Positions 8,025 through 15,383 of a DNA stretch of 28,269 nt are shown in pieces. The notes under the pieces were generated by a model. The model saw only the letters and a program-made list of their open reading frames with translations. It was not told where the DNA came from and ran no database searches. How positions within the stretch are numbered: position 1 is the stretch's first letter; every line of letters starts with the position of its first letter. Source of the DNA: Syntrophaceae bacterium UBA1062 (GTDB taxonomy: Bacteria; Desulfobacterota; Desulfomonilia; UBA1062); the NCBI GenBank assembly GCA_002316295.1, contig DCDF01000083.1, positions 1 through 28,269 of the forward strand, in the 5' to 3' direction. The position numbers and the translations under genes were made by a program.

Positions 8025-8612
8025 ATGAAAAAAGAAACGAAAGTTCTGGTATTGCTCGGGAGCCCGAGAAGGGAGGGAAACAGCGCCGTTCTGGCCGGAG
8101 AGATCGCTGCGGGTGCGCGTTCGGCGGGGGCCGGGGTGGAAATGATCTATCTCCACGGCCTCAATATCGCCCCCTGCAGATCGTGCTACCACTGCCGGCA
8201 GCCGGGCAGTACGGGATGCGCCATCGACGATGACATGCAGGGCATCTATGCCTCCATGAAACTATGCGACGCATGGGTCATTGCAAGTCCTGTGTACTGG
8301 TTCACCATGTCGGCCCAGACCAAGACCTGGATGGACCGCTGCTTCGCCTTTCCCGCCTATGGAAAGGACGCCTTTGGAGGAAAGAGAATCGCGATAGCCA
8401 TGAGTTACGGTGGAGACGACCCCTTCGATTCGGGGTGCGTCAACGCCCTGAGGACCTTTCAGGATGCCTTCGGGTATGTGGGTGCTCGGATCGTGGGCAT
8501 GGTCTACGGCAGCGCCATGGGAGCCCGCGAAATCGCATCCGAAAAAGCCGTGCTCGAGGCTGCCCGGGATCTCGGGAGAAAGCTCGCGGCATCGGGAGAA
8601 CAGAAGTCCTGA
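8025..8612 (+). CDS. NADPH-dependent FMN reductase / iron-sulfur flavoprotein family protein
   Basis: The start at 8025 is chosen over the in-frame ATG at 8001 because GAGGAG (8013-8018) sits six bases before it, giving 195 residues. The N-terminus has the flavodoxin-like phosphate loop LLGSPRREGNS (10-20). C51-x2-C54-x2-C57 plus C65 match the compact cysteine motif of archaeal/bacterial iron-sulfur flavoproteins, and ASPVYWFTMSAQTKTWMDR is the conserved FMN-site region of the NADPH-dependent FMN reductase fold. It probably moves electrons between a low-potential donor and an unknown acceptor. It is translated together with the epimerase-like gene, 10 bases apart. Confidence 0.85.
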   Translation: MKKETKVLVLLGSPRREGNSAVLAGEIAAGARSAGAGVEMIYLHGLNIAPCRSCYHCRQPGSTGCAIDDDMQGIYASMKLCDAWVIASPVYWFTMSAQTKTWMDRCFAFPAYGKDAFGGKRIAIAMSYGGDDPFDSGCVNALRTFQDAFGYVGARIVGMVYGSAMGAREIASEKAVLEAARDLGRKLAASGEQKS

Positions 8613-8647
8613 GGCCCCGGATCTGGAGAATAAAGGGCCTGCAGGCC

Positions 8648-8666
8648 GGTGGAATGCCGCCTTTTT
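8648..8666 (+). terminator. Rho-independent terminator after the epimerase/flavoprotein operon
   Basis: GGTGG (8648-8652) pairs with CCGCC (8657-8661) across an AATG loop with one G-T pair, and TTTTT (8662-8666) follows. It lies 36 bases after the flavoprotein stop codon. A self-complementary GGCCTGCAGGCC lies just upstream. Confidence 0.5.
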
Positions 8667-8717
8667 CGATGGTGACGGCGGCTCTCTTTCGCCTGATTGC
8701 GGTCCTCTCTTTTATCC

Positions 8718-8749
8718 CTTCGAGCGCCTTGGCTCGGGGCTTTTCTTTT
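8718..8749 (+). terminator. Second terminator-like hairpin before the nuclease gene
   Basis: CTTCGAGC (8718-8725) pairs with GCTCGGGG (8732-8739), with two G-T pairs, around a six-base loop, followed by CTTTTCTTTT. Together with the hairpin at 8648 it isolates the nuclease gene from the operon upstream. Confidence 0.4.
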
Positions 8750-8794
8750 CCGGAAATCAGGGATATAACATGAAAAAACTTACCATCTTACGAT

Positions 8795-9745
8795 ATGCAC
8801 AGCTACGAACGACTGCTCGACTCATGGATCATCGCGTTCTTCCTGCTCCTGGCGCCGCTTCAGCTCCTCGCCGGGCTCGAGCTGCCGGCCTTCGAAGAAT
8901 CGGACCAGATCGTGCGGCACCGGGCCTTCACTCTCAAGTACAGCGAGGAGCACGAGCAGGCCGAATGGGTCGCCTACACGCTTGAGGAGCATATGGTATC
9001 AGGCCCGGTGAAAAGAACCGATGACTTCCGGCCTGATCCTCTGGTGAAGACAGGCTCCGCATCGCCGGAAGATTACCGGGGAAGCGGGTACGACCGCGGG
9101 CACCTGGTTCCGGCGGCCGATATGAAGCACTCCCGCGAATGCATGAGCGAAACCTTCTTCATGTCCAACATGAGCCCCCAGCGGCCCGAGTTCAACCGGG
9201 GAATCTGGAAGGAGCTGGAGGAGCAGGTCCGGCGGTGGGTCAGAGAGGACAAGGAGCTCCATGTGGTCGCGGGCCCCGTGTTCGCGGCACAAGACTATGA
9301 GGTGATCGGCCCGAACCGGGTGGCCGTGCCCGACTTCTATTACAAGGTCATCCTGGATTACCGTGAGCCCGGCATCAAGGCCATCGGCTTCATCCTGCCC
9401 AACGGGAAGGCCGAGGCCGCTCTGTGGGAGTTCGCGGTTCCCGTTGACAGGGTGGAGGAGATCACCGGCATCGACTTTTATCCTGCGCTTCCCGACGACG
9501 TTGAAGAGGTGCTGGAATCATCACTCGATTTCAGCGGATGGCCGCTGCCCGGGCGGATCCTTCAGGATGAGAGCACATCGGTTCAGGCGGAGCAGAGAGA
9601 AAGCCGAGGTGAAATCTGCGACAACTGGCTCACCATCAAAGCCGGGGTGCGGCATAACAGCACCTGCAGATACTTTGGAAAGTCCCAGTCCGGAAGGTGC
9701 TGCGGGCCAGATGAGGGAAGACCCTGCAGGATATGCGGCGGATGA
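8795..9745 (+). CDS. Secreted DNA/RNA non-specific endonuclease (NUC1/endonuclease G family) with a Cys-rich tail
   Basis: An N-terminal hydrophobic segment (WIIAFFLLLAPLQLLAG, 11-27) is a signal peptide or anchor. The beta-beta-alpha metal nuclease core follows: D100-R-G-H103 supplies the general-base histidine, and EFNRGIWK (132-139) supplies the metal-ligand asparagine N134. After residue 270 comes a separate tail with C275, H287, C291, C302, C303, C311 and C314, ending CxxCGG; it looks like a small zinc-binding knuckle. No good ribosome binding site precedes the ATG at 8795, and a stop at 8771-8773 rules out a much longer protein. Likely periplasmic or extracellular nucleic-acid degradation. 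Confidence 0.88.
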   Translation: MHSYERLLDSWIIAFFLLLAPLQLLAGLELPAFEESDQIVRHRAFTLKYSEEHEQAEWVAYTLEEHMVSGPVKRTDDFRPDPLVKTGSASPEDYRGSGYDRGHLVPAADMKHSRECMSETFFMSNMSPQRPEFNRGIWKELEEQVRRWVREDKELHVVAGPVFAAQDYEVIGPNRVAVPDFYYKVILDYREPGIKAIGFILPNGKAEAALWEFAVPVDRVEEITGIDFYPALPDDVEEVLESSLDFSGWPLPGRILQDESTSVQAEQRESRGEICDNWLTIKAGVRHNSTCRYFGKSQSGRCCGPDEGRPCRICGG

Positions 9746-9773
9746 TCGATGTCCGGGCGTTCCGGTCAACCGC

Positions 9774-9795
9774 AAGCCGTGAGCCAGCACGGCTT
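9774..9795. terminator. Stem-loop between convergent nuclease and FG-GAP-like genes
   Basis: AAGCCGTG (9774-9781) and CACGGCTT (9788-9795) are a perfect 8-bp inverted repeat around AGCCAG. It lies between the two convergent stop codons, the usual place for a shared terminator, but neither side has a real T-run. Confidence 0.4.
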
Positions 9796-9809
9796 TGTCA
9801 TGGGGGCGA

Positions 9810-10784
9810 TTACCTGTCGATGGACAGGATTTCCTGGTAAAAGGGGCTTTCCTTCAGTCTGGCCTTGAAATCCAGCAGCATATCGTCTTTGCCGCCCACA
9901 TTCCCGGGCCAGGCAAGATCGAAGAGCTTGAATGCCTGGGTCATGTTGCCTGAATAGATCAGGTCGATCATCTGTACCCAGAGTTCCCTGGGAGGGACCC
10001 CCATGCGCCAGTCGTCCATCTCCCTGACGCTTTCCGCCGCTTCTCTGAGCTGGGTTTCGCTCGCAGGGTCTTTTCTCATGAACTCGCGGGCGAGGACATA
10101 TGAGGTGCCGTTGAACGTGAGAACGACCTGTGGAGCGGGGGATTCTGCGAAACTGGTATACCAGTAGGCGAAGGTCCAGTCGTTCATGACGAACTCGTAG
10201 CCGGGCAAGCCGTCCAGGTTGGCGAAATAGGCCGATTCGCTGCTCCCCGCTTCTATGCTCTGGACATGGCGGAATGTATCCCCGATTTCGAATATGTGGA
10301 ATGTGTAGCAGCAGTGAGCCCCCAGGCTCCACTCCGATATCACGAGATCCGGGATCGAGTCGCCGGTGATGTCAGGCCCCATGAGAATAAGGTAATTCCT
10401 CCCCTCGGTTATGTTCACAAAGCTGAAGTTTGAAGGATTATGGAGGGAATAGAGCAATCGGCCGCTTTTGTATATGTCCAGAGAGCCCTCGTTCTCATAG
10501 TCGGTAATCTGCACCAGATATTCGCCGTAGGTTTCTTCATCCAGCCCGATGATCGAAGATGTTTCGTCTCCGGCGGCGCTATAGGCGGCTCTCACCCCGA
10601 CGGACGAGAGAGGGATGTTGGATTTCCGGACCGGCAGCGGCTGATCCAAAAAGCTACTGCTCCAGGGGCGCTCGTTGTAGCCGGTCATGATGATAAGAAA
10701 GATGAACACGAACCCGAGAACAGCGATGACGCCTGTTCTCATACCCGCCTCATAGATTTCCTGGTGAATCTTTTTTCCTTCCAT
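9810..10784 (-). CDS. Membrane-anchored extracytoplasmic protein with FG-GAP/VCBS-like repeats, unknown function
   Basis: A GTG at 10826 would lengthen the frame, but it lies upstream of the predicted transcription start, so the ATG at 10784 (324 residues) is preferred. A single hydrophobic segment (about 18-34) anchors a large outer domain. Residues 137-147, PDITGDSIPDL, followed by GAHCCYTFHIFEIG, look like the Asp-rich calcium loop of an FG-GAP/VCBS beta-propeller blade. NLDGLPGYEFVMNDWTF (189-205) appears to be a second blade. The C-terminal third is helical and polar. I do not recognise a named family. It is transcribed alone and convergent with the nuclease. Confidence 0.75.
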   Translation of the reverse strand: MEGKKIHQEIYEAGMRTGVIAVLGFVFIFLIIMTGYNERPWSSSFLDQPLPVRKSNIPLSSVGVRAAYSAAGDETSSIIGLDEETYGEYLVQITDYENEGSLDIYKSGRLLYSLHNPSNFSFVNITEGRNYLILMGPDITGDSIPDLVISEWSLGAHCCYTFHIFEIGDTFRHVQSIEAGSSESAYFANLDGLPGYEFVMNDWTFAYWYTSFAESPAPQVVLTFNGTSYVLAREFMRKDPASETQLREAAESVREMDDWRMGVPPRELWVQMIDLIYSGNMTQAFKLFDLAWPGNVGGKDDMLLDFKARLKESPFYQEILSIDR

Positions 10785-10811
10785 ACGCCCATGCCATACA
10801 TGAGGCACCGT

Positions 10812-10839
10812 GTTATAGTGCCGCACAACATCGCATCAA
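10812..10839 (-). promoter_or_regulatory. Candidate promoter of the FG-GAP-like gene
   Basis: On the minus strand, TTGATG (10839-10834) and TATAAC (10817-10812) are 16 bp apart, putting the transcription start near 10805 and leaving a leader of about 20 bases before the ATG at 10784. The -10 lies in the loop of a GGCAC/GTGCC inverted repeat (10804-10822). Confidence 0.5.
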
Positions 10840-10841
10840 AT

Positions 10842-10863
10842 CCGTGCATTCTCAAATGCACGG
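10842..10863. repeat. Perfect 9-bp inverted repeat next to a promoter
   Basis: CCGTGCATT (10842-10850) and AATGCACGG (10855-10863) enclose CTCA. It abuts the -35 of the FG-GAP-like gene, so it may be an operator. It may also be the terminator of the SPOR-NlpC/P60 gene ending at 11070, though it lacks a T-run. Confidence 0.4.
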
Positions 10864-11069
10864 TCATTTCCCTTGCCCTGCTCAAGCCTCGTACAATTCA
10901 TCCCGAAGCGCCCTCCGGGCTATTCCATATAACAGCATTATCGGCCCTGCCTGTTCGAAAGATGAGATCAAAATGATGAAATCATGCAGTTTTTCAGTGG
11001 TAAGAGAGAAAATACAGGCATGCGGTCGGCTGTGCGGTAGGGAGCCGGGTAAATCGATAATCAACAGCG

Positions 11070-11831
11070 TCACCGCAGGTAGGTGCATCCCCCCACGAAT
11101 CGATGACGGAAATAGTCCGAGGAGAGCGACTCGGTGCGGATGGTCTTGCCCGCACCGGGCGCGTGGATGAAGAGATTCTCTCCGATATAGATGCCTACGT
11201 GCGAGACGCGGCCGGAGCCCGATGTGCTGAAGAATACGAGATCCCCCTTCTCCAGATGCCGTCTGTGCACGTGCGTGCCGCCCGAATACTGCTCCCGGGA
11301 TGTGCGCGGCACGTTCAGGCCGTTCAGCTGATAGACAGCCAGTACTAGCCCGCTGCAGTCGAGGCCGTCTCCGGGAGATGAGGATCCCCACTGGTAAGGG
11401 ATGCCGATAAAGCTCTGCGCGGTCCGGGCAAGGTCGTCCCTGATGGACCCGGAGGTTTTCCCGCTGCCGCGGGCCAATTCATATTCGCCGGGGCTCACGA
11501 TCATGAAGGCGTCGATGATTCCCGAGTCGCGCAGCGTACGTGCGGCAGCATAGGCCGTGTCTCTCGATGGATAGTTGCCGAACCTGACCTTGTAGAATCC
11601 GGAGCTGTGGGCGAAATAAAAGGCCTGCAGCCCTCGGTCTTCCAGGGAACGGGTGAGGCGGACCGCATTGTTCACATCCCTGAATGCACCCGCCTGGATG
11701 GAATATCCCATGGTTTGGGCTTGGTGAGAGGTACTTTTCACTGAAGGGACGGCTGCCCTGCGGGCACATCCAGCGATAAGCACGGAAAGGAGGATCATTA
11801 CGGTTGCCGATCTCAGGAGTTGCGATGCCAT
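11070..11831 (-). CDS. Lipoprotein with SPOR and NlpC/P60 endopeptidase domains
   Basis: Residues 1-22 form a lipoprotein signal with a lipobox ending LIAGC (C22), so the mature protein is lipid-anchored, probably in the outer membrane. A SPOR domain (about 42-112, YSIQAGAF...YKVRFGNYPSRDTA) would bind denuded septal peptidoglycan. The C-terminal NlpC/P60 domain shows the catalytic cysteine C159 (LDCSG), H211 (RVSHVGIYI) and H223 (FIHAP). It should cleave the peptide stems of peptidoglycan. SPOR combined with NlpC/P60 in one lipoprotein points to cell-division or envelope remodelling; that is inference. GAGGAG lies just before the ATG. The gene stands alone. Confidence 0.92.
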   Translation of the reverse strand: MASQLLRSATVMILLSVLIAGCARRAAVPSVKSTSHQAQTMGYSIQAGAFRDVNNAVRLTRSLEDRGLQAFYFAHSSGFYKVRFGNYPSRDTAYAAARTLRDSGIIDAFMIVSPGEYELARGSGKTSGSIRDDLARTAQSFIGIPYQWGSSSPGDGLDCSGLVLAVYQLNGLNVPRTSREQYSGGTHVHRRHLEKGDLVFFSTSGSGRVSHVGIYIGENLFIHAPGAGKTIRTESLSSDYFRHRFVGGCTYLR

Positions 11832-11849
11832 ACGCTCCTCTTTCGCTTT

Positions 11850-11870
11850 GGCGGCTCAACCGCCTTTTTT
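11850..11870 (+). terminator. Strong orphan intrinsic terminator between divergent genes
   Basis: GGCGG (11850-11854), loop CTCAA, CCGCC (11860-11864) and then T11865-11870 continuing as TCTCTT form a textbook plus-strand terminator. The gene on its upstream side (SPOR-NlpC/P60) runs the other way, so no annotated plus-strand transcript needs it. On the minus strand it is a hairpin in that gene's leader, just before the ribosome binding site. Confidence 0.55.
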
Positions 11871-12088
11871 TCTCTTATCGCACGATGGGAGGAAAAATAT
11901 AACCCGGCACGGCTCAGCACCCTTTTCCCGGAACGCTCCAGGCAGGTTGATATTGAGGGAGGGGAGGGTATCCTTTTCTCTCATGGGATGAGGTCGACAA
12001 TCATTCGGCTGCAGGCCTGATATCACCGGAGAAAGAAGGAAACGGGCGGCTAAAAAAAGCCGGACGACCTATTCGGAGAGATACCGTC

Positions 12089-12757
12089 ATGCCGCACAGA
12101 CCCGATACCTCCCGTACCCGTGAATGGCACACCATAAGGATGATCTCGGCAGGATCGCTCGCCGAGGGAATTGTGGGTGCGGCATCGGGGACGATCGCCA
12201 TTGCCGGGCTTTTCGGCTTCTACCCTGTGGTGATGCTCTCCGCTTCTGCGATAGGAGCAGGCGCTGCGCTGCTGCTGCAGGGAGGATCCGTTGCGGGCAG
12301 ACTGACTGCACTCCTGGAAGATGCCGAGGAAAACCGAATGGAGAGCTCCGAGCTCGGCGGAGGGATGGTGGCCGAATTTCTCGGCGGGAGCACAGGGGTT
12401 GTCCTGGGTGTCCTTTCTCTTCTGGGTGTCGCTCCAGTGGTGCTGCTGCCGTCAGCCGTGATCGTGCTGGGCATCACCCTGCTTTTTTCGACCGGCATCA
12501 GTGCACGCATGAACTCGCTGGTGATCCATCGATCTCAAGAGAGCGATTATCTCCGGGAAGTCGGCAGGCAGTATGTGGCGGCTGCAGCGGGTGCGCAGTT
12601 TCTCATCGCAATCGGCGCACTTGTTCTGGGTATTGCCGCGCTGAGCGGAGTGAGTCCCATAACCTTGAGTCTGACCGCCATGCTCTGCCTGGGCGTGTCC
12701 GATCTCGTGAGCGGTACAGCCATAGCGGCGAGGCTCATGCGCCCCTTTCGGGGATGA
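12089..12757 (+). CDS. Membrane protein made of three repeated helical-hairpin units, unknown function
   Basis: The 222-residue protein is rich in Gly, Ala, Leu and Val. Three units align by eye at about 22-75, 90-144 and 160-217. Each unit has a small-residue helix, a short turn ending Gly-x-x-P (GFYP, GVAP, GVSP), a second helix with an LS/LP-x-A motif and a Gly-rich end closing with an Arg (GRL, ARM, ARL). That gives six membrane helices joined by charged linkers (76-89, 145-159). It is not a family I recognise. GGAG at 12075-12078 supports the start. The CBS gene follows after 155 bases and may be co-transcribed, ending at a shared terminator. Confidence 0.75.
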   Translation: MPHRPDTSRTREWHTIRMISAGSLAEGIVGAASGTIAIAGLFGFYPVVMLSASAIGAGAALLLQGGSVAGRLTALLEDAEENRMESSELGGGMVAEFLGGSTGVVLGVLSLLGVAPVVLLPSAVIVLGITLLFSTGISARMNSLVIHRSQESDYLREVGRQYVAAAAGAQFLIAIGALVLGIAALSGVSPITLSLTAMLCLGVSDLVSGTAIAARLMRPFRG

Positions 12758-12912
12758 GGTATGCGTGTTCCCGGATCGAGCCGTCTTGCCCGGGCGTTTG
12801 CCGATTCTGTATTGCGCCCAAGAAGGCACGCACGAGACGAGATATGCCCGGTGCGTCCGGCGCCTTGCGGCAGAACGTGAAGAAAAAAATACCACGTAAA
12901 AGGAGACAGATC

Positions 12913-13356
12913 ATGCAAATCAGAGAGATAATGACGCCAAATCCTGAGATGATACCAATGGATGCACTCCTCATTGACGCTGCGATGAAAATGAAAGATC
13001 TCGATGTGGGAATCATGCCTGTAGCACGGGAAAACAGTGTCGTGGGGGTGGTGACCGACCGCGACATCGTGCTCCGGGCTGTAGCGGAGAAACGCGACCC
13101 CAGCCGGACAAAGGTGAAAGACATCATGAGCGAAGAGGTGCTCACATGCCCTGAAAACACAGAGCTGGATGATGCCGCCAAACGGATGGAGGAAAAAAAG
13201 GTCCGCAGGCTCATCGTCACCGACCCATCAGGGAAGGCGGTAGGAATCGTTTCTCTGGGCGATATCGCTACCAAGAGCGGGAAGGAGCGGAAGGTCGAGA
13301 TGGGGGGCGAGGTGCTCACCAGGGTGTCGGAGCCGAGCAGGTCTTCACACCACTGA
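12913..13356 (+). CDS. Tandem CBS-domain protein
   Basis: Two CBS domains fill this 147-residue protein: residues about 1-60 (IREIMTPNPEMI...VVGVVTDRDIVLRA) and 68-130 (VKDIMSEEVLTC...AVGIVSLGDIATK). The pair forms a Bateman module that normally binds adenine nucleotides such as AMP, ATP or SAM and signals energy state. No catalytic or membrane domain is attached, so it probably acts on a partner. The frame is open far upstream, but AGGAG at 12901-12905 fixes the ATG at 12913. The triple-repeat membrane protein is directly upstream and could be that partner, which is only a suggestion from position. Confidence 0.92.
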   Translation: MQIREIMTPNPEMIPMDALLIDAAMKMKDLDVGIMPVARENSVVGVVTDRDIVLRAVAEKRDPSRTKVKDIMSEEVLTCPENTELDDAAKRMEEKKVRRLIVTDPSGKAVGIVSLGDIATKSGKERKVEMGGEVLTRVSEPSRSSHH

Positions 13357-13375
13357 ACCGGGGCATGACGATGAG

Positions 13376-13413
13376 GGGAGGAGAGGGCCGTCACCCTCCT
13401 CCCTGTTTCTGTC
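13376..13413 (+). terminator. Intrinsic terminator after the CBS gene
   Basis: GGGAGGA (13376-13382), a GA bulge and GGG (13385-13387) pair with CCC (13394-13396) and TCCTCCC (13397-13403) across a CCGTCA loop. A T-rich tail TGTTTCTGTC follows. It lies 20 bases after the CBS stop codon. Confidence 0.6.
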
Positions 13414-15187
13414 AATGGTCGCCCGCCAGACCCGCTCGAACGACGCTGTCCCGTGATGGTCTCACGTTATGGAAAAAATGGGTAACACCATATCGATCTG
13501 CAGGCATAGACAGAACATAAAGTGGAGGTGATCTATGAATGTCCGGAAAATGATCGTCGGTTTCGGTGCGGCTGCCGTCATCATGCTCATGGCTTCCGCA
13601 CCTGCATTCTCTCAGCATGGGGCCCACGGAGGGATGCCGATCGACCCGCCCGGCCCAGGCCCTCACTCTATGATTCAGAGCTGGCTGACCCCGGATCAGC
13701 AGCGCGAGGTCATGAGTATCCAGCAGGAATATCAGAAAGCCACTGCCGAGACCGTGAAGAGATTGTGGGCGCAGGAGCTCCAACTCACGGCAGCCCTGGC
13801 TTCCGACAAGATTGATGAGAACAGGGTGAACGCTCTTGTCGGAACCATCAACACCCTGCGGTCGAATCTCTACCGGGAGCAGGTGAACATGTACCTGAAG
13901 CTCGCGAAAGCAGACCTCATGTATCCCGTGATCAGAGGCCGGGGCATGATGGGCCGCGGCATGGGCATGGGAATGTTCCCGGGCGGAGGCATGATGGGAT
14001 CCTGCCCGATGTTGAATCCGGGTTTGACGGGCCCCGGCATCTTCGAGCCGGGCACGGATACCATGCCTGCGGAGTGACGAGAGATCACGGTTCCTTTCGA
14101 TCGGAAGGCCTGCCGGGCCGCAAGTCCGGTCCCGGGCGTCGCTGTGGGGAATCCGTAAGGGAGCGGGCTCGTCCCCGCGAAGACCTCCGGGATGCGCAGG
14201 AGTAGGTAGACCGGCTTCTTCCTGCCCAATGGGATGGTTCTGAAGACGGGAATCGGCCTCCTGATCGCGGGGCGCTTCCTTTTCTGGAGGCGCCTGTGCT
14301 CCGGTGGTGTCGGATTCGCAGGCAGGGATCACGGGAAGGGGGGCTCCAAGGCCCGGCGTATCAGCTGGCGCCGCCGGAAATGGACAGGCGGTGTTTGAGT
14401 CTGCAGCCAGAGCTCCGGGCAATACTTCTTCGGTCTCATCTTCCTGAGAGTTCATGATCTCCCGGTATTCGGGTGTCATGACCCCCCTGTGCACCATGAT
14501 CCGGTAGATCCTGCCGGAGCGGTATTGCACAAATCTCGAATCGCCGGTCGGCGTGTGCCTTCTCGGGCTGGGAAGCACGGATGCGAGGCGGGACGCCTCC
14601 CGGGCGTTCAGGCCCGAGGCCGGCTTTCCGTAATAATGCTGCGCCGCGGCCCCAATGCCGAATATGCCGTCACCCCACTCGGCATAGTTGAGGTAGAGCT
14701 CCAGGATTCTCTTTTTGGAAAGGGTTTTTTCCAGCCTCCAGGCAAGAATGGCTTCTTTTGCCTTGCGGATGGGGTTCTTGGACGGCGAGAGATAGAGGTT
14801 CTTGGCGAGCTGCTGGCTTATGGTGGAACCTCCGGCTTTGAACCTCCATCGCCTGATATTCTCCTGCAGGGCGATCTGCATGGCCTCGAAATCGAACCCG
14901 CCGTGGTCCCAGAACTTATCGTCTTCGGCGATGATGACCGCCTTCACCAGGTAAGGAGAAATTTTCGTCAACGGTACCCATGAGTGCCTGATCTTCTTCG
15001 TATTTCCACGCCCTGCCGACTGCCTCTCGCGGTACTCCATGAAGGTGCTCTTTTCAGGGTGATTCTTTTCGAGCAGCGAGACATCCGGGCATACGAAGCA
15101 CAGGAGAATATCTGCGGAGGCCGACGCCAGGGCAGCGACAGCTGCACAGCAGAGGATCCTCACGGCCGGGGATGCCTTATACTTCAT
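13412..15187 (-). CDS. mtgA: Monofunctional peptidoglycan glycosyltransferase (MtgA-like) with a doubtful C-terminal extension
   Basis: Residues 1-33 hold a membrane anchor. Residues 70-240 are a GT51 domain with E88 (IIAEDDKFWDH), GGSTISQQLAKNLYL (119-133), RKAKE (141-145) and the K-x2-ILELYLNYAEWG motif. The enzyme polymerises lipid II into glycan strands at the periplasmic face. E. coli MtgA has 242 residues, and homology here ends by about residue 245 (near 14450). The frame nevertheless stays open to 591 residues, and residues 371-551 are exactly antisense to the ZraP-like gene. The tail is Pro/Ala/His-rich and unlike any domain. A lost stop or frameshift after residue 250 is more likely than a true extension; in one other frame a stop falls at 14085-14087, just clear of the ZraP-like gene. 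Confidence 0.8.
   Translation of the reverse strand: MKYKASPAVRILCCAAVAALASASADILLCFVCPDVSLLEKNHPEKSTFMEYRERQSAGRGNTKKIRHSWVPLTKISPYLVKAVIIAEDDKFWDHGGFDFEAMQIALQENIRRWRFKAGGSTISQQLAKNLYLSPSKNPIRKAKEAILAWRLEKTLSKKRILELYLNYAEWGDGIFGIGAAAQHYYGKPASGLNAREASRLASVLPSPRRHTPTGDSRFVQYRSGRIYRIMVHRGVMTPEYREIMNSQEDETEEVLPGALAADSNTACPFPAAPADTPGLGAPLPVIPACESDTTGAQAPPEKEAPRDQEADSRLQNHPIGQEEAGLPTPAHPGGLRGDEPAPLRIPHSDARDRTCGPAGLPIERNRDLSSLRRHGIRARLEDAGARQTRIQHRAGSHHASAREHSHAHAAAHHAPASDHGIHEVCFRELQVHVHLLPVEIRPQGVDGSDKSVHPVLINLVGSQGCRELELLRPQSLHGLGSGFLIFLLDTHDLALLIRGQPALNHRVRAWAGRVDRHPSVGPMLRECRCGSHEHDDGSRTETDDHFPDIHRSPPLYVLSMPADRYGVTHFFHNVRPSRDSVVRAGLAGDH
13535..14077 (+). CDS. ZraP/Spy-like periplasmic metal-binding stress protein
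   Basis: A clear signal peptide (residues 1-26, cleavage after APAFS) leads to a 154-residue mature protein. Near its new N-terminus are His residues (QHGAHGG). Residues 48-125 contain a helical core LTPDQQREVMSIQQEYQ...TINTLRSNLYREQVNMYLKL typical of the ZraP/CpxP/Spy heavy-metal-resistance family. The C-terminus is a Met- and Gly-rich stretch (137-159) with one Cys that could bind copper or other soft metals. GGAGG precedes the ATG closely. The gene is fully antisense to the long open tail of the glycosyltransferase frame. The signal peptide and family core make this strand the convincing one. Confidence 0.82.
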   Translation: MNVRKMIVGFGAAAVIMLMASAPAFSQHGAHGGMPIDPPGPGPHSMIQSWLTPDQQREVMSIQQEYQKATAETVKRLWAQELQLTAALASDKIDENRVNALVGTINTLRSNLYREQVNMYLKLAKADLMYPVIRGRGMMGRGMGMGMFPGGGMMGSCPMLNPGLTGPGIFEPGTDTMPAE

Positions 15188-15370
15188 GGCGTGCGCCTTT
15201 TCCGCTCAGGCGAGGTGTGCATGAAATTTTTTCATACTCGGCAAACAGGAGGTTTTTCCTGTCATTCTCCTGCGCTGCGTCATTTTGTCCCGTCACGGAC
15301 ATCGCCAATCCGCTCCCTGAGCAACACGTGCGCCCGTGGCCCGGATGTATGTTTGAATGCATGGTCGATA

Positions 15371-15376
15371 TATAAT
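15371..15376 (+). promoter_or_regulatory. TATAAT element directly before the ktrB start
   Basis: A perfect TATAAT lies eight bases before the preferred ktrB ATG (15384). If it is a real -10, transcription would start at or within a base or two of the ATG, giving a leaderless mRNA. There is no ribosome binding site to contradict this, but the -35 is poor. Confidence 0.35.
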
Positions 15377-15383
15377 AAGTTCT

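Noticed and set aside
8669..8773. Short plus-strand frame resembling a signal peptide (ending SALARG) in frame with the nuclease, separated by one TGA
   Set aside because: It overlaps a terminator-like hairpin, has no ribosome binding site, and the nuclease has its own signal segment at residues 11-27, so a split gene is unlikely.
12124..12912. Upstream in-frame extension of the CBS protein to 410 residues
   Set aside because: The extension is Arg/Cys-rich shadow of the triple-repeat membrane gene; AGGAG at 12901 fixes the CBS start at 12913.
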